A DNA stretch of 64,000 nt from Enorma phocaeensis (GCF_900186505.1 NZ_LT891970.1:935099-999098); one strand, 5' to 3'; numbered from the stretch's first letter, positions 27,327 to 36,501 are shown. Notes: generated by a model from the sequence alone, not told the origin. Numbers and translations are program-made.

Positions 27327-29585
27327 TCAGATGCGCTCTACCACATAGCAGCGATGGATTCGCTTGTTGCGGGCAAAGTCCTCGGGAATGGTGCGCTCCG
27401 TGATGTCGATGAGATTGACGCCGCGTCGGCGCAGCTCTTCGAGGTCCGGCTTGAATCGCCGCAGATTGCACGAGAAGATCGCCCGTCCTTGTGGCGTGAG
27501 CAGGTGGGCGAGAGCGCTCACCAATCCGACGTGATCACGTTGAACGTCGAAGGTGCGCCCACCCATCTTGGTCGAGTTGGAGAACGTCGGCGGGTCGCAG
27601 AAGATCAGATCCCAGCGCTCGGACCGCCGAAGCTGCCGCTCGATCCACGTGAGAACGTCAGCCCGAATAAAGCGATGCTTTTGGCCGGCGAACCCGTTCA
27701 GGCGCATGTTGTCACGCGCCCATTCGAGATAGGTGTTCGAGAGGTCCACCGTGGTGGTTTCTCTCGCGCCGCCATCCGCCGCGTAGCAGGTTGCCGTTCC
27801 TGTGTAGGCAAACAAGTTGAGGAAGGTCTTGGCATCGCGCGCATAGGTGCGCACCAGGTCGCGGGTCACGCGGTGATCGAGGAAGATTCCGGTATCAAGG
27901 TAGTCATCGAAGTTAACGATGAAGGTGAGGCCGCCCTCGCAGATGCGCGGTAGGCCACGACGGTCGGTCCGGGCGTGCCCGCTTCCTTGTCCCGTAGCCT
28001 GGGCGTACTGCGACCCGCCGCGCGAACGCATGCGCGTTTTAGCGTGCACGTGGTCAAGCTCAACATCGAGCACGCGCGGTGCGATGGCCAGGATGTCGAG
28101 CATTCTGGCCTGGGACATCCCCGCCTCAACCGAGCGCGGAGCGGCGTATTCCGCCACGACAAGCCATCTTCCCGGTGTGCGCTCGCTGCCTATATAGAGG
28201 TCGATTGCCACAGCGTAGTCGGGGAGGTCGGCGTCGTATACACGGTAGCAGCTGACCCCCTCGCGGTCGGCCCAGCGCCGGCGTAGGCGCGCGACCTTGA
28301 TGAGGCGGCGTGCGAACTGCTCCGATTCAGGCAGGAGGACCGGTACAGGTCGGCCGGATGCAACGTCGACTGAGGGCAGCTCGTGAGCATCATCGGATAC
28401 TGGGACCTCGTCTAAAACCGTGAGGGTGATCTCGTCCGATCCCATGGGCAAGGTGTGGTTGCTTTGCACGGCTCGCCCAATGGCGAGCGCAGATGAGACA
28501 TCTGCGCCAACCGTGATGACGCGCACCGCGACCCCTGCGTCGCGGCACGCGGCTTCCGCGAGCAACGCCTGGCCAATCGCCCGGGCAAGCCGAGCGGGTG
28601 CGTTGGCCGTAAGATCGCAAACGATGTGGGCCCGTGGCTCCAGGTTTCCGCGGCGCTCCTCCTCTGCCGCGAAGCGACGCACCGCCTTAGCGAGGGCGTC
28701 TTGGCGCGGGGATATCGTCTCCACGAAGCGTCGCGCACCGATCGAGTCGAGCATTGCTTGGCGCTCTGGCGTCATGGCGGCGTCTTCACTCAACAGAAGT
28801 ATGCGCCCCCGTGCCGGACGGTCGGCATCCCCCGCCTTGATCTGAGCCCATGCGGCTGCGTCATAGTTGAGAAGCTCTTGGAAGCCCCAGCGTGCGCGCT
28901 CCGAGCCCGGCTTGATTCCCGCGAGTTCGGACGCCGCTTCGAAAACGAGGGAATCTGCGACATCGCCGGCGCAGATAAGCAGCGAGGCTGCGTTCGGCTC
29001 TCCTGCTCCTTGACAATGCCTGGTCCACTCACCTTCGGCTAGCACGAGTGCGGCGTAGTCGGATCGAAGACGGCGGGACGCATCATCCATTGCGTGGTGG
29101 TGGCGCTTGAACAGGGGCTCGCTGCACAAATCGATGCCAACCGATGCCCGATCGCCGCGTACCGTCACCGCTACATGGACGTCTGCGTCCCGCATCATCG
29201 ATTCTGGTTTTGCACCGGTTTCGTCGAGCATGCGATCGACCAGGCCATCCTTGGCGCATTGGGCTATGAACCGCGTGTTGCGTAGCGCATCATTGGAGCC
29301 CTGGGCGGAGACCAAGACAGTCGAGCTGCGTCTGAGCAGCTGCTCCCAGGCAATCGCGTACATTCCGTCATAGAGGTCGTCCGCGGTTGCGCAATGGAAG
29401 CGAGCGACAACCGCGTTGATGCGGCTTGCAAGCCGAGATTCCAAGCATGGACGGTATGCATCGGCGAGGTCGCCTTCAAAGGAGACGCGGCCTGCGAGCG
29501 GGCGCACGCGTCGGCATCCCAGCGCTTTGAGTTCGATGGCGAGCGCGCGCTCGAACCCACTGGGGCAGCTTGCGTAGAATTCCAT
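27327..29585 (-). CDS. RlmKL-like 23S rRNA methyltransferase with decayed RlmL half
   Basis: The 752-residue protein aligns along the whole fused RlmKL. It has an N-terminal THUMP region (to about residue 160), an RlmL-like middle (about 160-400) and an RlmK-like C-terminus. The RlmK half is intact: YLDTGIFLDHR, FLNLFAYTGTATCYA, and the catalytic CDPPTFSNS. It should make m7G2069 in 23S rRNA. In the RlmL half the SAM motif DPMCGSGT is replaced by ICAGDVADS and no NPPYGER is found, although neighbouring KPGSERARWGFQELLNYD is kept. The m2G2445 activity is probably lost. Confidence 0.87.
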   Translation of the reverse strand: MEFYASCPSGFERALAIELKALGCRRVRPLAGRVSFEGDLADAYRPCLESRLASRINAVVARFHCATADDLYDGMYAIAWEQLLRRSSTVLVSAQGSNDALRNTRFIAQCAKDGLVDRMLDETGAKPESMMRDADVHVAVTVRGDRASVGIDLCSEPLFKRHHHAMDDASRRLRSDYAALVLAEGEWTRHCQGAGEPNAASLLICAGDVADSLVFEAASELAGIKPGSERARWGFQELLNYDAAAWAQIKAGDADRPARGRILLLSEDAAMTPERQAMLDSIGARRFVETISPRQDALAKAVRRFAAEEERRGNLEPRAHIVCDLTANAPARLARAIGQALLAEAACRDAGVAVRVITVGADVSSALAIGRAVQSNHTLPMGSDEITLTVLDEVPVSDDAHELPSVDVASGRPVPVLLPESEQFARRLIKVARLRRRWADREGVSCYRVYDADLPDYAVAIDLYIGSERTPGRWLVVAEYAAPRSVEAGMSQARMLDILAIAPRVLDVELDHVHAKTRMRSRGGSQYAQATGQGSGHARTDRRGLPRICEGGLTFIVNFDDYLDTGIFLDHRVTRDLVRTYARDAKTFLNLFAYTGTATCYAADGGARETTTVDLSNTYLEWARDNMRLNGFAGQKHRFIRADVLTWIERQLRRSERWDLIFCDPPTFSNSTKMGGRTFDVQRDHVGLVSALAHLLTPQGRAIFSCNLRRFKPDLEELRRRGVNLIDITERTIPEDFARNKRIHRCYVVERI

Positions 29586-29699
29586 GAAGGCACCTCTTCC
29601 TCGCGGTTCGCGTCGCGCGCACCATTATACGTGCGCCTGCGACCGCGGGAAACGCCTGTGGACCATGGCATAATAATCAGCGTTCGAAAAGGAGGGTGG

Positions 29700-30566
29700 A
29701 TGTTGGGAGAGAGCATTCAGGCAGGGGAGCCTCTGGCGCACGGCGCGCTTGCGGATGGCGGGCCGGCATACCTGTTCTTTGATATCGACGGGACGCTTAT
29801 CTGGCATGATCCCGATCTTGAAGTAAGTGAAACCGTTGCCAAAGCGCGGCCCAGCGATGCTGTCTATCAGGCATTCCGTACGCTTGCATTGCGAGGACAC
29901 CGCACGTTCATCTGCACGGGTCGGCCGCTCTGCATGGTGTCGGATCCGCTTCTGGAACTCAATCCCACCGGCATCATCTGTTCGGGCGGCGCTTGTCTCT
30001 ACCTTGATGAACGGATCGCCCGCGACGAGGCCATGCCACGTGAGCTGCTCATCCGCTCGGTCGAGCTGATTTCCTCGTGCAACGCCGACGTCATGTTCGA
30101 AGGCACGCACAACAGCGTGATGCTTGCAGCCCGTGACAGCGTTGCCGATCCGATATACCCCGCACCGCGCGCTGTCGATGCTGCTGGTATGGAGCGGGTG
30201 ACCGATATGAGGTTCAACAAGATCTGCATTCCCCAACCGGAGCTTGAAAAGCTCGGTCCGGTGCGAGATGAGCTGGATGCATGCTTCGATCTGTTCGATC
30301 TAGGTGGCGGGGCGTTTGAGATGACTCAGCGCGGCGTGGACAAAGGCTACGGCGTGCGGGGAGTTCTCGACCACTACGGCGCAGGCGCGGAGAACGCTTT
30401 CGCTTTTGGTGATTCCGGCAACGACCTGCCGATGTCATCTGCAGTCGATACGTTCGTCGCGATGGGCAACGCACTCGAGCCCGTAAAGGAAGTGGCTTCG
30501 TTTGTAACCGACAGCGTCCAAAACGACGGTGTCGTCCGCGCTTTGCTCCGACTTGGATTGATCTAA
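29700..30566 (+). CDS. HAD-superfamily (Cof-type, IIB) hydrolase
   Basis: This 288-residue cytoplasmic phosphatase belongs to the Cof/YbiV subgroup that dephosphorylates sugar phosphates or cofactors such as FMN and PLP. HAD motif I is FFDIDGTLIW (nucleophile Asp, residues 27-36), motif II is FICTGRP, motif III Lys is in DKGYGVRGVLDHY, and motif IV is AFGDSGNDLPM. The cap lies between motifs II and III. GGAGGG directly upstream fixes the ATG; an open frame extending 300 bp further is antisense to the rRNA methyltransferase gene. Substrate unknown. Confidence 0.9.
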   Translation: MLGESIQAGEPLAHGALADGGPAYLFFDIDGTLIWHDPDLEVSETVAKARPSDAVYQAFRTLALRGHRTFICTGRPLCMVSDPLLELNPTGIICSGGACLYLDERIARDEAMPRELLIRSVELISSCNADVMFEGTHNSVMLAARDSVADPIYPAPRAVDAAGMERVTDMRFNKICIPQPELEKLGPVRDELDACFDLFDLGGGAFEMTQRGVDKGYGVRGVLDHYGAGAENAFAFGDSGNDLPMSSAVDTFVAMGNALEPVKEVASFVTDSVQNDGVVRALLRLGLI

Positions 30567-30971
30567 AGCTTAACTTCGTGTAGCGAGCCAACCTACGGTC
30601 TCTTAGGAATCGTTGGCGTTTCTCTTTGGGTTGATTCGAGCTTTAGGCAATCCTCTGTGCGCTATTGGCACGTTTACGGACGGCAAAGGACGTTGAAGCG
30701 TGCACGAAGCGCACAGAGGTTGCGGTTGTTCCGATGAGCCTGCTGCATCTGATCGATATCGAAACGCATCGGCGGGTCGCCGCCGCTCAATGCGTGGGAG
30801 TTGCCGCTTGCCGATTGACTCGTTGCATGCGTGTCTCGCGAGCTGGGTCGTTGGTCTTTTGAAAGAAGCTGGTTGGAGACCTGTTAACACATCATTTGCT
30901 AAGGTCGCAGCCATCGTTGCCGGTGTTTACGGGATGTTGCTTCGGCATGGTGCGCAAGGGCGGGTGATGTC
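30567..30971. other. 405-bp gap before the AbiEi-like gene
   Basis: No credible coding region; the short frames here lack family signals. The main content is the 68-bp inverted-repeat pair at 30652-30719. The rest is unremarkable mid-GC sequence and presumably contains the promoter of the AbiEi-like gene. Confidence 0.5.
30652..30719. repeat. inverted-repeat pair, left of the AbiEi-like gene
   Basis: CCTCTGTGCGCT (30652-30663) and its exact complement AGCGCACAGAGG (30708-30719) form 12-bp perfect arms 44 bp apart. Each arm is also half of a smaller GTGC-N7-GCAC dyad (GTGCGCTATTGGCAC and GTGCACGAAGCGCAC). The same architecture and length recur downstream of the gene at 32006-32073. Paired dyads like these resemble operators for a dimeric repressor such as AbiEi; a mobile cassette boundary is the alternative. 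Confidence 0.7.
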
Positions 30972-31961
30972 GTGGCCAGGAACGTTGATAGACGCGTCGA
31001 TTCGATGCTCCGTGAAGCGGTGCTGCATGGACGCTATGTTGTGCCGCGCTCGCGAGCGGATAGATTGGCGCTTGAAAGGCGGGTTGAGCGCGGTCTGTTG
31101 CTGTCGCCCATCAAAGGCTGCTATGTGGACTCCGCCCGCTATGGAGAGCTTTCCTTGCGTGGCCGTGCGCTTGCTGCGATACGCACGTTGGCCGAATTGC
31201 ACCCTCAATGGGTGTTCTGCTCATATTCCGCCGCGCTTCTTTTTGGACTGCAGGTCCCTTATGCCTTTCTAGACAAGGTGCATATCGCCGTCGGTAGGCA
31301 CCAAAGCCGTCGGCGGTGTCCAAATAGCCTGCAGTTCCATGTTGTAGAGGGCGATGGACCGGTGACGGTGCAGGGTATCCTGGCAACAACGCTACAGCGC
31401 ACGCTGCTCGACTGCGCATGCCAGGCGCCGTTCCGCTATGGACTTGCTATCGTCGATTCGGCGCTGCATTGGGAGCTCGTCTCACGCAGCGAGCTTGAAG
31501 CGTATTTCAGACTGCACGGGAAGGGAAGGATGGGGATCAAAACCGCTCGAGAAGTCCTTCGCTGGTGCGATGGAAGAAGCGAGAACGGTGGGGAATCGGT
31601 TGCCCGGGCAACGATAATAAAGCTCGGATTCATGGTCCCTGAGCTGCAGGTAGAGGTCACGGACCCGATGAATCCCAACACGACCTCCCGAGTAGATATG
31701 TTCTGGCGCCTGCCGGACGGGCGTGTAATCATCGGAGAGCTCGACGGCATGCAAAAGTATCGGCAGGCGGCAGCAGGGCCTGATGACATGGGTGTGATTT
31801 CGGCGCTTGCGCGCGAGCGTCGGAGAGAGGCGCGTTTGAATCTAACCGGAGCGACGGTGATACGGTTCTCATACGCCGAGGCAGAAGATCAAAATTACAT
31901 GTTCAGGCTTCTATCCCGAGCTGGGGTGCCGCTGGTGCGCCGTTCGCGGGTCGATAAGTGA
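30972..31961 (+). CDS. solitary AbiEi-like DNA-binding protein with PD-(D/E)XK nuclease-like C-terminus
   Basis: The 329-residue protein has an N-terminal winged-helix region (residues 10-55) and the AbiEi-type core SYSAALLFGLQVP (residues 84-96). Its C-terminal part resembles DUF559/very-short-patch-repair-like nucleases: Glu208 in GGESVARATIIKLGF, Asp242 in RVDMFWRL, Glu256-Leu-Asp258-Gly, and Lys262. No AbiEii toxin (nucleotidyltransferase) partner is adjacent, so a classic type IV toxin-antitoxin role is not supported. A regulator or nuclease role is possible. AAGGGCGGG precedes the GTG start. Function unknown. Confidence 0.7.
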   Translation: MARNVDRRVDSMLREAVLHGRYVVPRSRADRLALERRVERGLLLSPIKGCYVDSARYGELSLRGRALAAIRTLAELHPQWVFCSYSAALLFGLQVPYAFLDKVHIAVGRHQSRRRCPNSLQFHVVEGDGPVTVQGILATTLQRTLLDCACQAPFRYGLAIVDSALHWELVSRSELEAYFRLHGKGRMGIKTAREVLRWCDGRSENGGESVARATIIKLGFMVPELQVEVTDPMNPNTTSRVDMFWRLPDGRVIIGELDGMQKYRQAAAGPDDMGVISALARERRREARLNLTGATVIRFSYAEAEDQNYMFRLLSRAGVPLVRRSRVDK

Positions 31962-32005
31962 GACATCTAGGACGCCGCTAGAAGGGCTTCGCACCCTAGC
32001 CGAAA

Positions 32006-32073
32006 CCCCTGTGCGCTTTATGCACGCTTGTGCTTTAGAAATAGTAGAAAAGTGCGCCAATAGCGCACAAAGG
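32006..32073. repeat. inverted-repeat pair, right of the AbiEi-like gene
   Basis: CCCCTGTGCGCT (32006-32017) and AGCGCACAAAGG (32062-32073) each differ by one base from the arms of the left pair. Total length is again 68 bp. The inner dyads are GTGCGCTTTATGCAC and GTGCGCCAATAGCGCAC. The interior between arms is unrelated to the left copy, so only the arms and their spacing are conserved. Confidence 0.7.
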
Positions 32074-32108
32074 TTTATTGGTATCGCTTGATAACGACAG
32101 CCCCGCGG

Positions 32109-32146
32109 TAAAACGGGGCCCACATGTGAATCCATGCGGGCCCCGT
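32109..32146 (-). terminator. terminator of the marR-ABC-ABC operon
   Basis: ACGGGGCCCACATG (32113-32126) pairs with CATGCGGGCCCCGT (32133-32146) with one weak pair, and the minus strand continues TTTTACCG. It lies 25 bp past the stop of the last ABC gene. Confidence 0.82.
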
Positions 32147-32170
32147 CCAAGCAATTCGATGTGCGTAAGG

Positions 32171-34132
32171 CTACTCGAGTTCAAACGCTCCGGTGTAGAG
32201 CTGGTAGTACACACCGCGCTTCGCGATGAGTTCGTCGTGGCTACCGCGCTCGATGATGCGACCATGGTCAAGCACGATGATCGCATCGGAGTTGCGCACG
32301 GTGGAGAGGCGGTGCGCGATGACGAACGTGGTGCGCCCGTTCATGAGCGCATCCATGCCTTTCTGCACGATGGCCTCGGTGCGCGTGTCGATGGAGCTCG
32401 TCGCCTCGTCAAGGATCATGACCGGCGGATCTGCCACCGCAGCGCGGCTGATCGACAGCAGCTGGCGCTGGCCCTGGGAGAGGTTCGAGCCGTTGTCGGT
32501 GAGCATGGTGTTGTAGCCCTCGGGCAGGCGCTCGATGAACCCGTGCGCGCCAGCGAGCTTTGCGGCGGCGATGCACTCCTCGTCCGTGGCGTCCAGGCGT
32601 CCGTAGCGGATGTTGTCCATAACGGTTCCGGTGAACAGGTTCACGTCCTGCAACACCACGCCAAGCGAACGACGCAGATCGTCCTTCTTGATCTTGTTGA
32701 TGTTGATCCCGTCGTAGCGGATCTTGCCGTCGGCGATGTCGTAGAAGCGGTTGATGAGATTCGTGATCGTGGTCTTGCCGGCACCGGTGGCGCCTACGAA
32801 GGCGATCTTCTGGCCAGGCTCAGCCCAGACGCTCACGTCGTGCAGCACCGTATGACCGGGCTCGTAGCCAAAGTCAACATGATTCAGGCGCACGTCGCCC
32901 TCAAGCGGCACAAGCTCGACGGTCCCATCATGGTGCGGCCACTTCCAAGCCCAGCGCCCGGTGCGCTTATCGGTTTCAACAAGCTCGCCGTTGTGCATGC
33001 GGGTGTTGACGAGCGTAACGTACCCCTCGTCAGCCTCGGGCTCCTCGTCGAGCAACTCGAAGATGCGCTCCGCACCGGCGAGACCCATGACCACCGCGTT
33101 GATCTGCTGCGAGATCTGGCCGATCTGACCGGAGAACTGGCGCGTCATGTTGAGGAACGGCACCGTCACCGCAATGGAGAACGCAAGGCCCGAGATGGAC
33201 AAGTTGGGCACGCCGAGCTCGATGAACACGCCACCCACGAGTGCGACGACCACATACATGAGGTTGCCCAGGTTCATGAGGATGGGGCCGAGCGTGTTGG
33301 AATACATGTTCGCCGCGCGCGCCGCCTGGAAGAGGGCTTCGTTGCGCACGTCGAAGTCTTCCTGTGCAGCATCCTCGTGGCAGAAGACCTTCACGACGCG
33401 CTGGCCGTTCATGATCTCCTCCACATGGCCCTCGACGATGCCGATCTCGCGCTGCTGGGCCACGAAGTTCTTCGCAGAGCGACCGCCGAGCTGCTTGGTC
33501 ACATACGTCATGAACAACACGCCCGTCACGACGACGAGGCACATCCAGATGCTGTAGTAGAGCATGATGCATACCACCGAAATGCAGGTCACGGTGGTGA
33601 GCACGATGTTCGGCAGCGACTGGCCGATCATCTGGCGCAGGGCATCGATGTCATTGGTGAAATGGCTCATGATGTCGCCGCGCTGGTGCTGATCGAAGAA
33701 GCGGATGGGAAGGTCCTGCATGTGGTCGAAGACCTTCTCGCGGAACTTCTCGAGCGAGCCCTGCGTCACGATGGCCATGACGCGGTTCCATGTGAAGCTG
33801 AGCGTGAGCGAGACCGCGTAGATGCAGATGAGCGAGACCGTGAGCGATCCGATGGGGCCTGCTGCGCTCGCCCAGTCACCCGACGGCCATATCTCGGTCA
33901 CGATCTCGAGAGCGCGCTGCATGAATGTGGAGGGCAGCGCAAGAAGGATAGAGTTCGCCACGAGGCAGCATAAGACCAAGGGCAGGAGCTTGGGGTAGAA
34001 CGAGAACAGGGTGCGAATAAGGCGAGCGAGCGTCTTGCCGCGACCACCTTTGGATTTCGCAGCGGGCTTGGTGCGGCCGGCAACGTTTTGACGATTGGCC
34101 TCGTATTGTTCGCGAGCGTCATTAGCGGGCAT
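32171..34132 (-). CDS. ABC multidrug exporter, fused permease/ATPase, second half
   Basis: This 653-residue half-transporter probably pairs with the product of the gene just upstream as a heterodimeric exporter. The membrane domain has the family segment RFFDQHQRGDIMSHFTNDI. The ATPase domain has Walker A (GATGAGKTT), signature LSQGQRQ, Walker B (VMILDEATSSID) and the H-loop IAHRLST. AAGGAGG precedes the ATG, which lies inside the last codons of the upstream gene (11-bp overlap, GATGCCCGCTAA), indicating translational coupling. A longer N-terminus is excluded by that site. Substrate unknown. Confidence 0.92.
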   Translation of the reverse strand: MPANDAREQYEANRQNVAGRTKPAAKSKGGRGKTLARLIRTLFSFYPKLLPLVLCCLVANSILLALPSTFMQRALEIVTEIWPSGDWASAAGPIGSLTVSLICIYAVSLTLSFTWNRVMAIVTQGSLEKFREKVFDHMQDLPIRFFDQHQRGDIMSHFTNDIDALRQMIGQSLPNIVLTTVTCISVVCIMLYYSIWMCLVVVTGVLFMTYVTKQLGGRSAKNFVAQQREIGIVEGHVEEIMNGQRVVKVFCHEDAAQEDFDVRNEALFQAARAANMYSNTLGPILMNLGNLMYVVVALVGGVFIELGVPNLSISGLAFSIAVTVPFLNMTRQFSGQIGQISQQINAVVMGLAGAERIFELLDEEPEADEGYVTLVNTRMHNGELVETDKRTGRWAWKWPHHDGTVELVPLEGDVRLNHVDFGYEPGHTVLHDVSVWAEPGQKIAFVGATGAGKTTITNLINRFYDIADGKIRYDGININKIKKDDLRRSLGVVLQDVNLFTGTVMDNIRYGRLDATDEECIAAAKLAGAHGFIERLPEGYNTMLTDNGSNLSQGQRQLLSISRAAVADPPVMILDEATSSIDTRTEAIVQKGMDALMNGRTTFVIAHRLSTVRNSDAIIVLDHGRIIERGSHDELIAKRGVYYQLYTGAFELE

Positions 34133-35951
34133 CGGCGGCACCTCCTTCCTGGGTTGCGGCGTCTGCGGCGGGAGCGACCTTCTCGGCAGCGGGCGTAGCA
34201 GCATGCGAGTCGCCGCTCTCGTTGCTGGCGCGATTCTGCTGCTCGTAGGTATCGCGGTAGATATCGCAGGTCTTCATGAGCTCATCATGCGTGCCGAGGC
34301 CGACGATATGTCCGTTGTCCAGCACGAGGATGCGGTCGGCGTGCTCTACAGAGCTCGTGCGCTGCGCGATGATGATCTTCGTGGTTTCTGGCAGGTATTG
34401 CGCCAAGCCCTCGCGGATGAGCGCGTCCGTCTTGGTGTCCACGGCGCTCGTGGAGTCGTCGAGGATGAGGACCTTCGGGTGCTTGAGCAATGCGCGGGCG
34501 ATGCACAGGCGCTGCTTCTGACCGCCGGACACGTTGGTGCCGCCCTGCTCGATGTAGGTGTCGTACTTTTTGGAGAAGCCCTGCACGAACTCATCGGCCT
34601 GAGCGAGTTCGCAAACCTCCTTGATCTCGTCATCCGTGGCGTCGGCCTTACCCCAGCGCAGGTTCTCCTTGATGGTTCCGCTGAACAGCACGTTCTTCTG
34701 CAGTACCACGGCGACGTTGTTGCGCAGGTATTCGAGGTCGTAGTCGCGTACGTCCACGCCGCCAACCTTCACGGATCCCTCGGTCACGTCGTACAGGCGG
34801 CTGATGAGGTTCACAAGCGAGGTCTTTGCCGAACCGGTGCCGCCCATGATGCCGAGGGTCTCGCCGCTCTTGATGTGCAAGTCGATCTCGGCGAGCGCGC
34901 GGTGCTCGGCTTTCTCAGAGTACTTGAACGTCACGTTGTCGAAGTCGATGGAGCCATCTTTCATCTCGGTAACGGGGTGTTCCGGGTTCTTGATGGTGGG
35001 CTCGGTCTCGATGACCTCGACGATGCGCTCGGCGCTCTCCTGCGCCATGGTGATCATGGCGAATACCATGGACACCATCATGAGGGCCATGAGGATCATG
35101 AAGCTATAGGTGGTCAGGGCGCTCATCTGGCCGACGTTCATAAGGGTGCCGCGGCTGGAGATGACCAGGTAGCTACCAAACTGGATGACCACGACGAACA
35201 CCGTGTTCACGGAGAAGTTCATCATGGGGTTGTTGAGGGCGAGGATCTTCTCTGCGCGCGTGAAGTCGCGGCAGACGTCCTGGGCGGCCCGGCCGAACTT
35301 CTGCTTCTCGTAATCCTGGCGCACGTAGTTCTTCACGTCGCGCATGCCGGTGACGTTCTCTTCGATGGACTCGTTGAGGGCGTCGTATTTGCGGAACACG
35401 GCTCGGAAGATGGGGTGCACGGTGCGCACGACCTTGAAGAGCCCGAAGCCCAGAAGCGGCACGATGATCACGAACACGATTGCCATGGGGCCGGCCATGA
35501 TGAAGGCCATGATGATGCCGCAGAGGAGCAGCATCGGGCAGCGCACGGCGGTGCGGATGATCATCATGTATGCGAGCTGCACGTTCGTGACGTCCGTGGT
35601 GAGGCGCGTAACGAGCGATGAGCTCGAGAATTGGTCGATGTTGGCGAAGCTGAAGCGCTGCACCGCCGCGAAGATGTCGCGGCGCAGGTTCTTGGCGAAT
35701 CCACAGGATGCCTGGCTGCAGGTGATGCCCGCGCCGATACCGAAGGCCAGCGAGGCGAGGGCCATGGTCACGAGGGCGGTGGCGTAGGGAACGAGTTGCG
35801 CGAGCGTCGCCCCTGCCTGGATGGCGTTGATGAGCTGGGCCGTCACAAAGGGGATCGCCACCTCCATGACCACCTCGCCGAGCACGATGATCGGCGTGGC
35901 GATAGCTGCCTTGCGGTACTCACGGATGCTCGCCATGAGTGTCCTTATCAT
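34122..35951 (-). CDS. ABC multidrug exporter, fused permease/ATPase, first half
   Basis: The 609-residue half-transporter has the membrane segment QRFSFANIDQFSSSSLVTRL typical of the LmrCD/BmrCD/YheI group. The ATPase has Walker A (GGTGSAKTSL), signature VSGGQKQR and Walker B (VLILDDSTSAVD). Walker B ends in Asp instead of the usual catalytic Glu, and the H-loop position reads IAQRTSS with Gln for His. Both are marks of a degenerate site in a heterodimeric exporter; the partner is canonical. The start ATG overlaps the marR stop (ATGA). A short Ala/Glu-rich tail ends the protein. Confidence 0.92.
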   Translation of the reverse strand: MIRTLMASIREYRKAAIATPIIVLGEVVMEVAIPFVTAQLINAIQAGATLAQLVPYATALVTMALASLAFGIGAGITCSQASCGFAKNLRRDIFAAVQRFSFANIDQFSSSSLVTRLTTDVTNVQLAYMMIIRTAVRCPMLLLCGIIMAFIMAGPMAIVFVIIVPLLGFGLFKVVRTVHPIFRAVFRKYDALNESIEENVTGMRDVKNYVRQDYEKQKFGRAAQDVCRDFTRAEKILALNNPMMNFSVNTVFVVVIQFGSYLVISSRGTLMNVGQMSALTTYSFMILMALMMVSMVFAMITMAQESAERIVEVIETEPTIKNPEHPVTEMKDGSIDFDNVTFKYSEKAEHRALAEIDLHIKSGETLGIMGGTGSAKTSLVNLISRLYDVTEGSVKVGGVDVRDYDLEYLRNNVAVVLQKNVLFSGTIKENLRWGKADATDDEIKEVCELAQADEFVQGFSKKYDTYIEQGGTNVSGGQKQRLCIARALLKHPKVLILDDSTSAVDTKTDALIREGLAQYLPETTKIIIAQRTSSVEHADRILVLDNGHIVGLGTHDELMKTCDIYRDTYEQQNRASNESGDSHAATPAAEKVAPAADAATQEGGAADAR

Positions 35952-36427
35952 GCAAGTTCCTCCCAACGGTTTCGTATCTTGTCGAGGATGCGCCCGAGCT
36001 CGAGCCTCTCTTCGATGGTGAGGTTATCGAAGGCGCGCTCTCGGAAGCGAATGCGATTCTCCTGGTCTCGCGCGGCTTCCTCCATGCCCTTCTCCGTGAG
36101 GCGAATGGTGAGCTGCCTGCGGTCCTCAGGGTTGCGGGTTCGCTCGATGAGTCCCGAGGTCTCTATTTTGGTGAGCACCTCTGAGAGCGAGCCGGGCTTG
36201 AGCTCGAAGTACGAGCCGAGCTCTTGCTGAGACATCTCGCCGCCGTGTTTGGCGATAAGGCAGATGATGGGTGCCTTGCCCGAGCGTCCACCTCCATGGA
36301 AATGAAGATAATGCCCGCAGTAACCAAGTCCTGCGAGCAGGCGTTTCGCCAGATCATCGGCAGCGACGGCATCTGAGCCGCACGCTTCCGTCTTCCGTGA
36401 AGGGTCCTGCCCCTCCTGCAAGTCCAT
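35948..36427 (-). CDS. MarR-family transcriptional regulator
   Basis: This 159-residue winged-helix regulator heads the exporter operon and probably represses it until a ligand binds. The core QQELGSYFELKPGSLSEVLTK is the recognition helix region, and IERTRNPEDRRQLTIRLTEKG is the wing with the conserved DRR. AAGGAGG precedes the ATG; open frame further upstream includes the promoter itself and is excluded. The stop overlaps the start of the first ABC gene by 4 bp. This marR-ABC-ABC arrangement is common in Gram-positive drug-efflux operons. Confidence 0.91.
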   Translation of the reverse strand: MDLQEGQDPSRKTEACGSDAVAADDLAKRLLAGLGYCGHYLHFHGGGRSGKAPIICLIAKHGGEMSQQELGSYFELKPGSLSEVLTKIETSGLIERTRNPEDRRQLTIRLTEKGMEEAARDQENRIRFRERAFDNLTIEERLELGRILDKIRNRWEELA

Positions 36428-36473
36428 GAAGTCCTCCTTTCCCTGTATGCGGTTGCGAATCGTGAACATAAGA

Positions 36474-36501
36474 AGATTACTACGGCTGTCGTTATTGTCA
36501 A
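36474..36501 (-). promoter_or_regulatory. sigma-70 promoter of the marR-ABC-ABC operon
   Basis: On the minus strand a perfect -35 TTGACA (36496-36501) and -10 TAATCT (36474-36479) are 16 bp apart, about 45 bp before the marR start. No strong palindrome for MarR overlaps it by eye. Confidence 0.7.

Noticed and set aside
30972..31961. Complete AbiE type IV toxin-antitoxin system
   Set aside because: No AbiEii nucleotidyltransferase toxin gene lies on either side; only the AbiEi-like gene is present.
32078..35621. Two long plus-strand open frames (631 and 508 codons) across the exporter genes
   Set aside because: His/Val/Asp-rich translation without family motifs, antisense to two complete ABC proteins.
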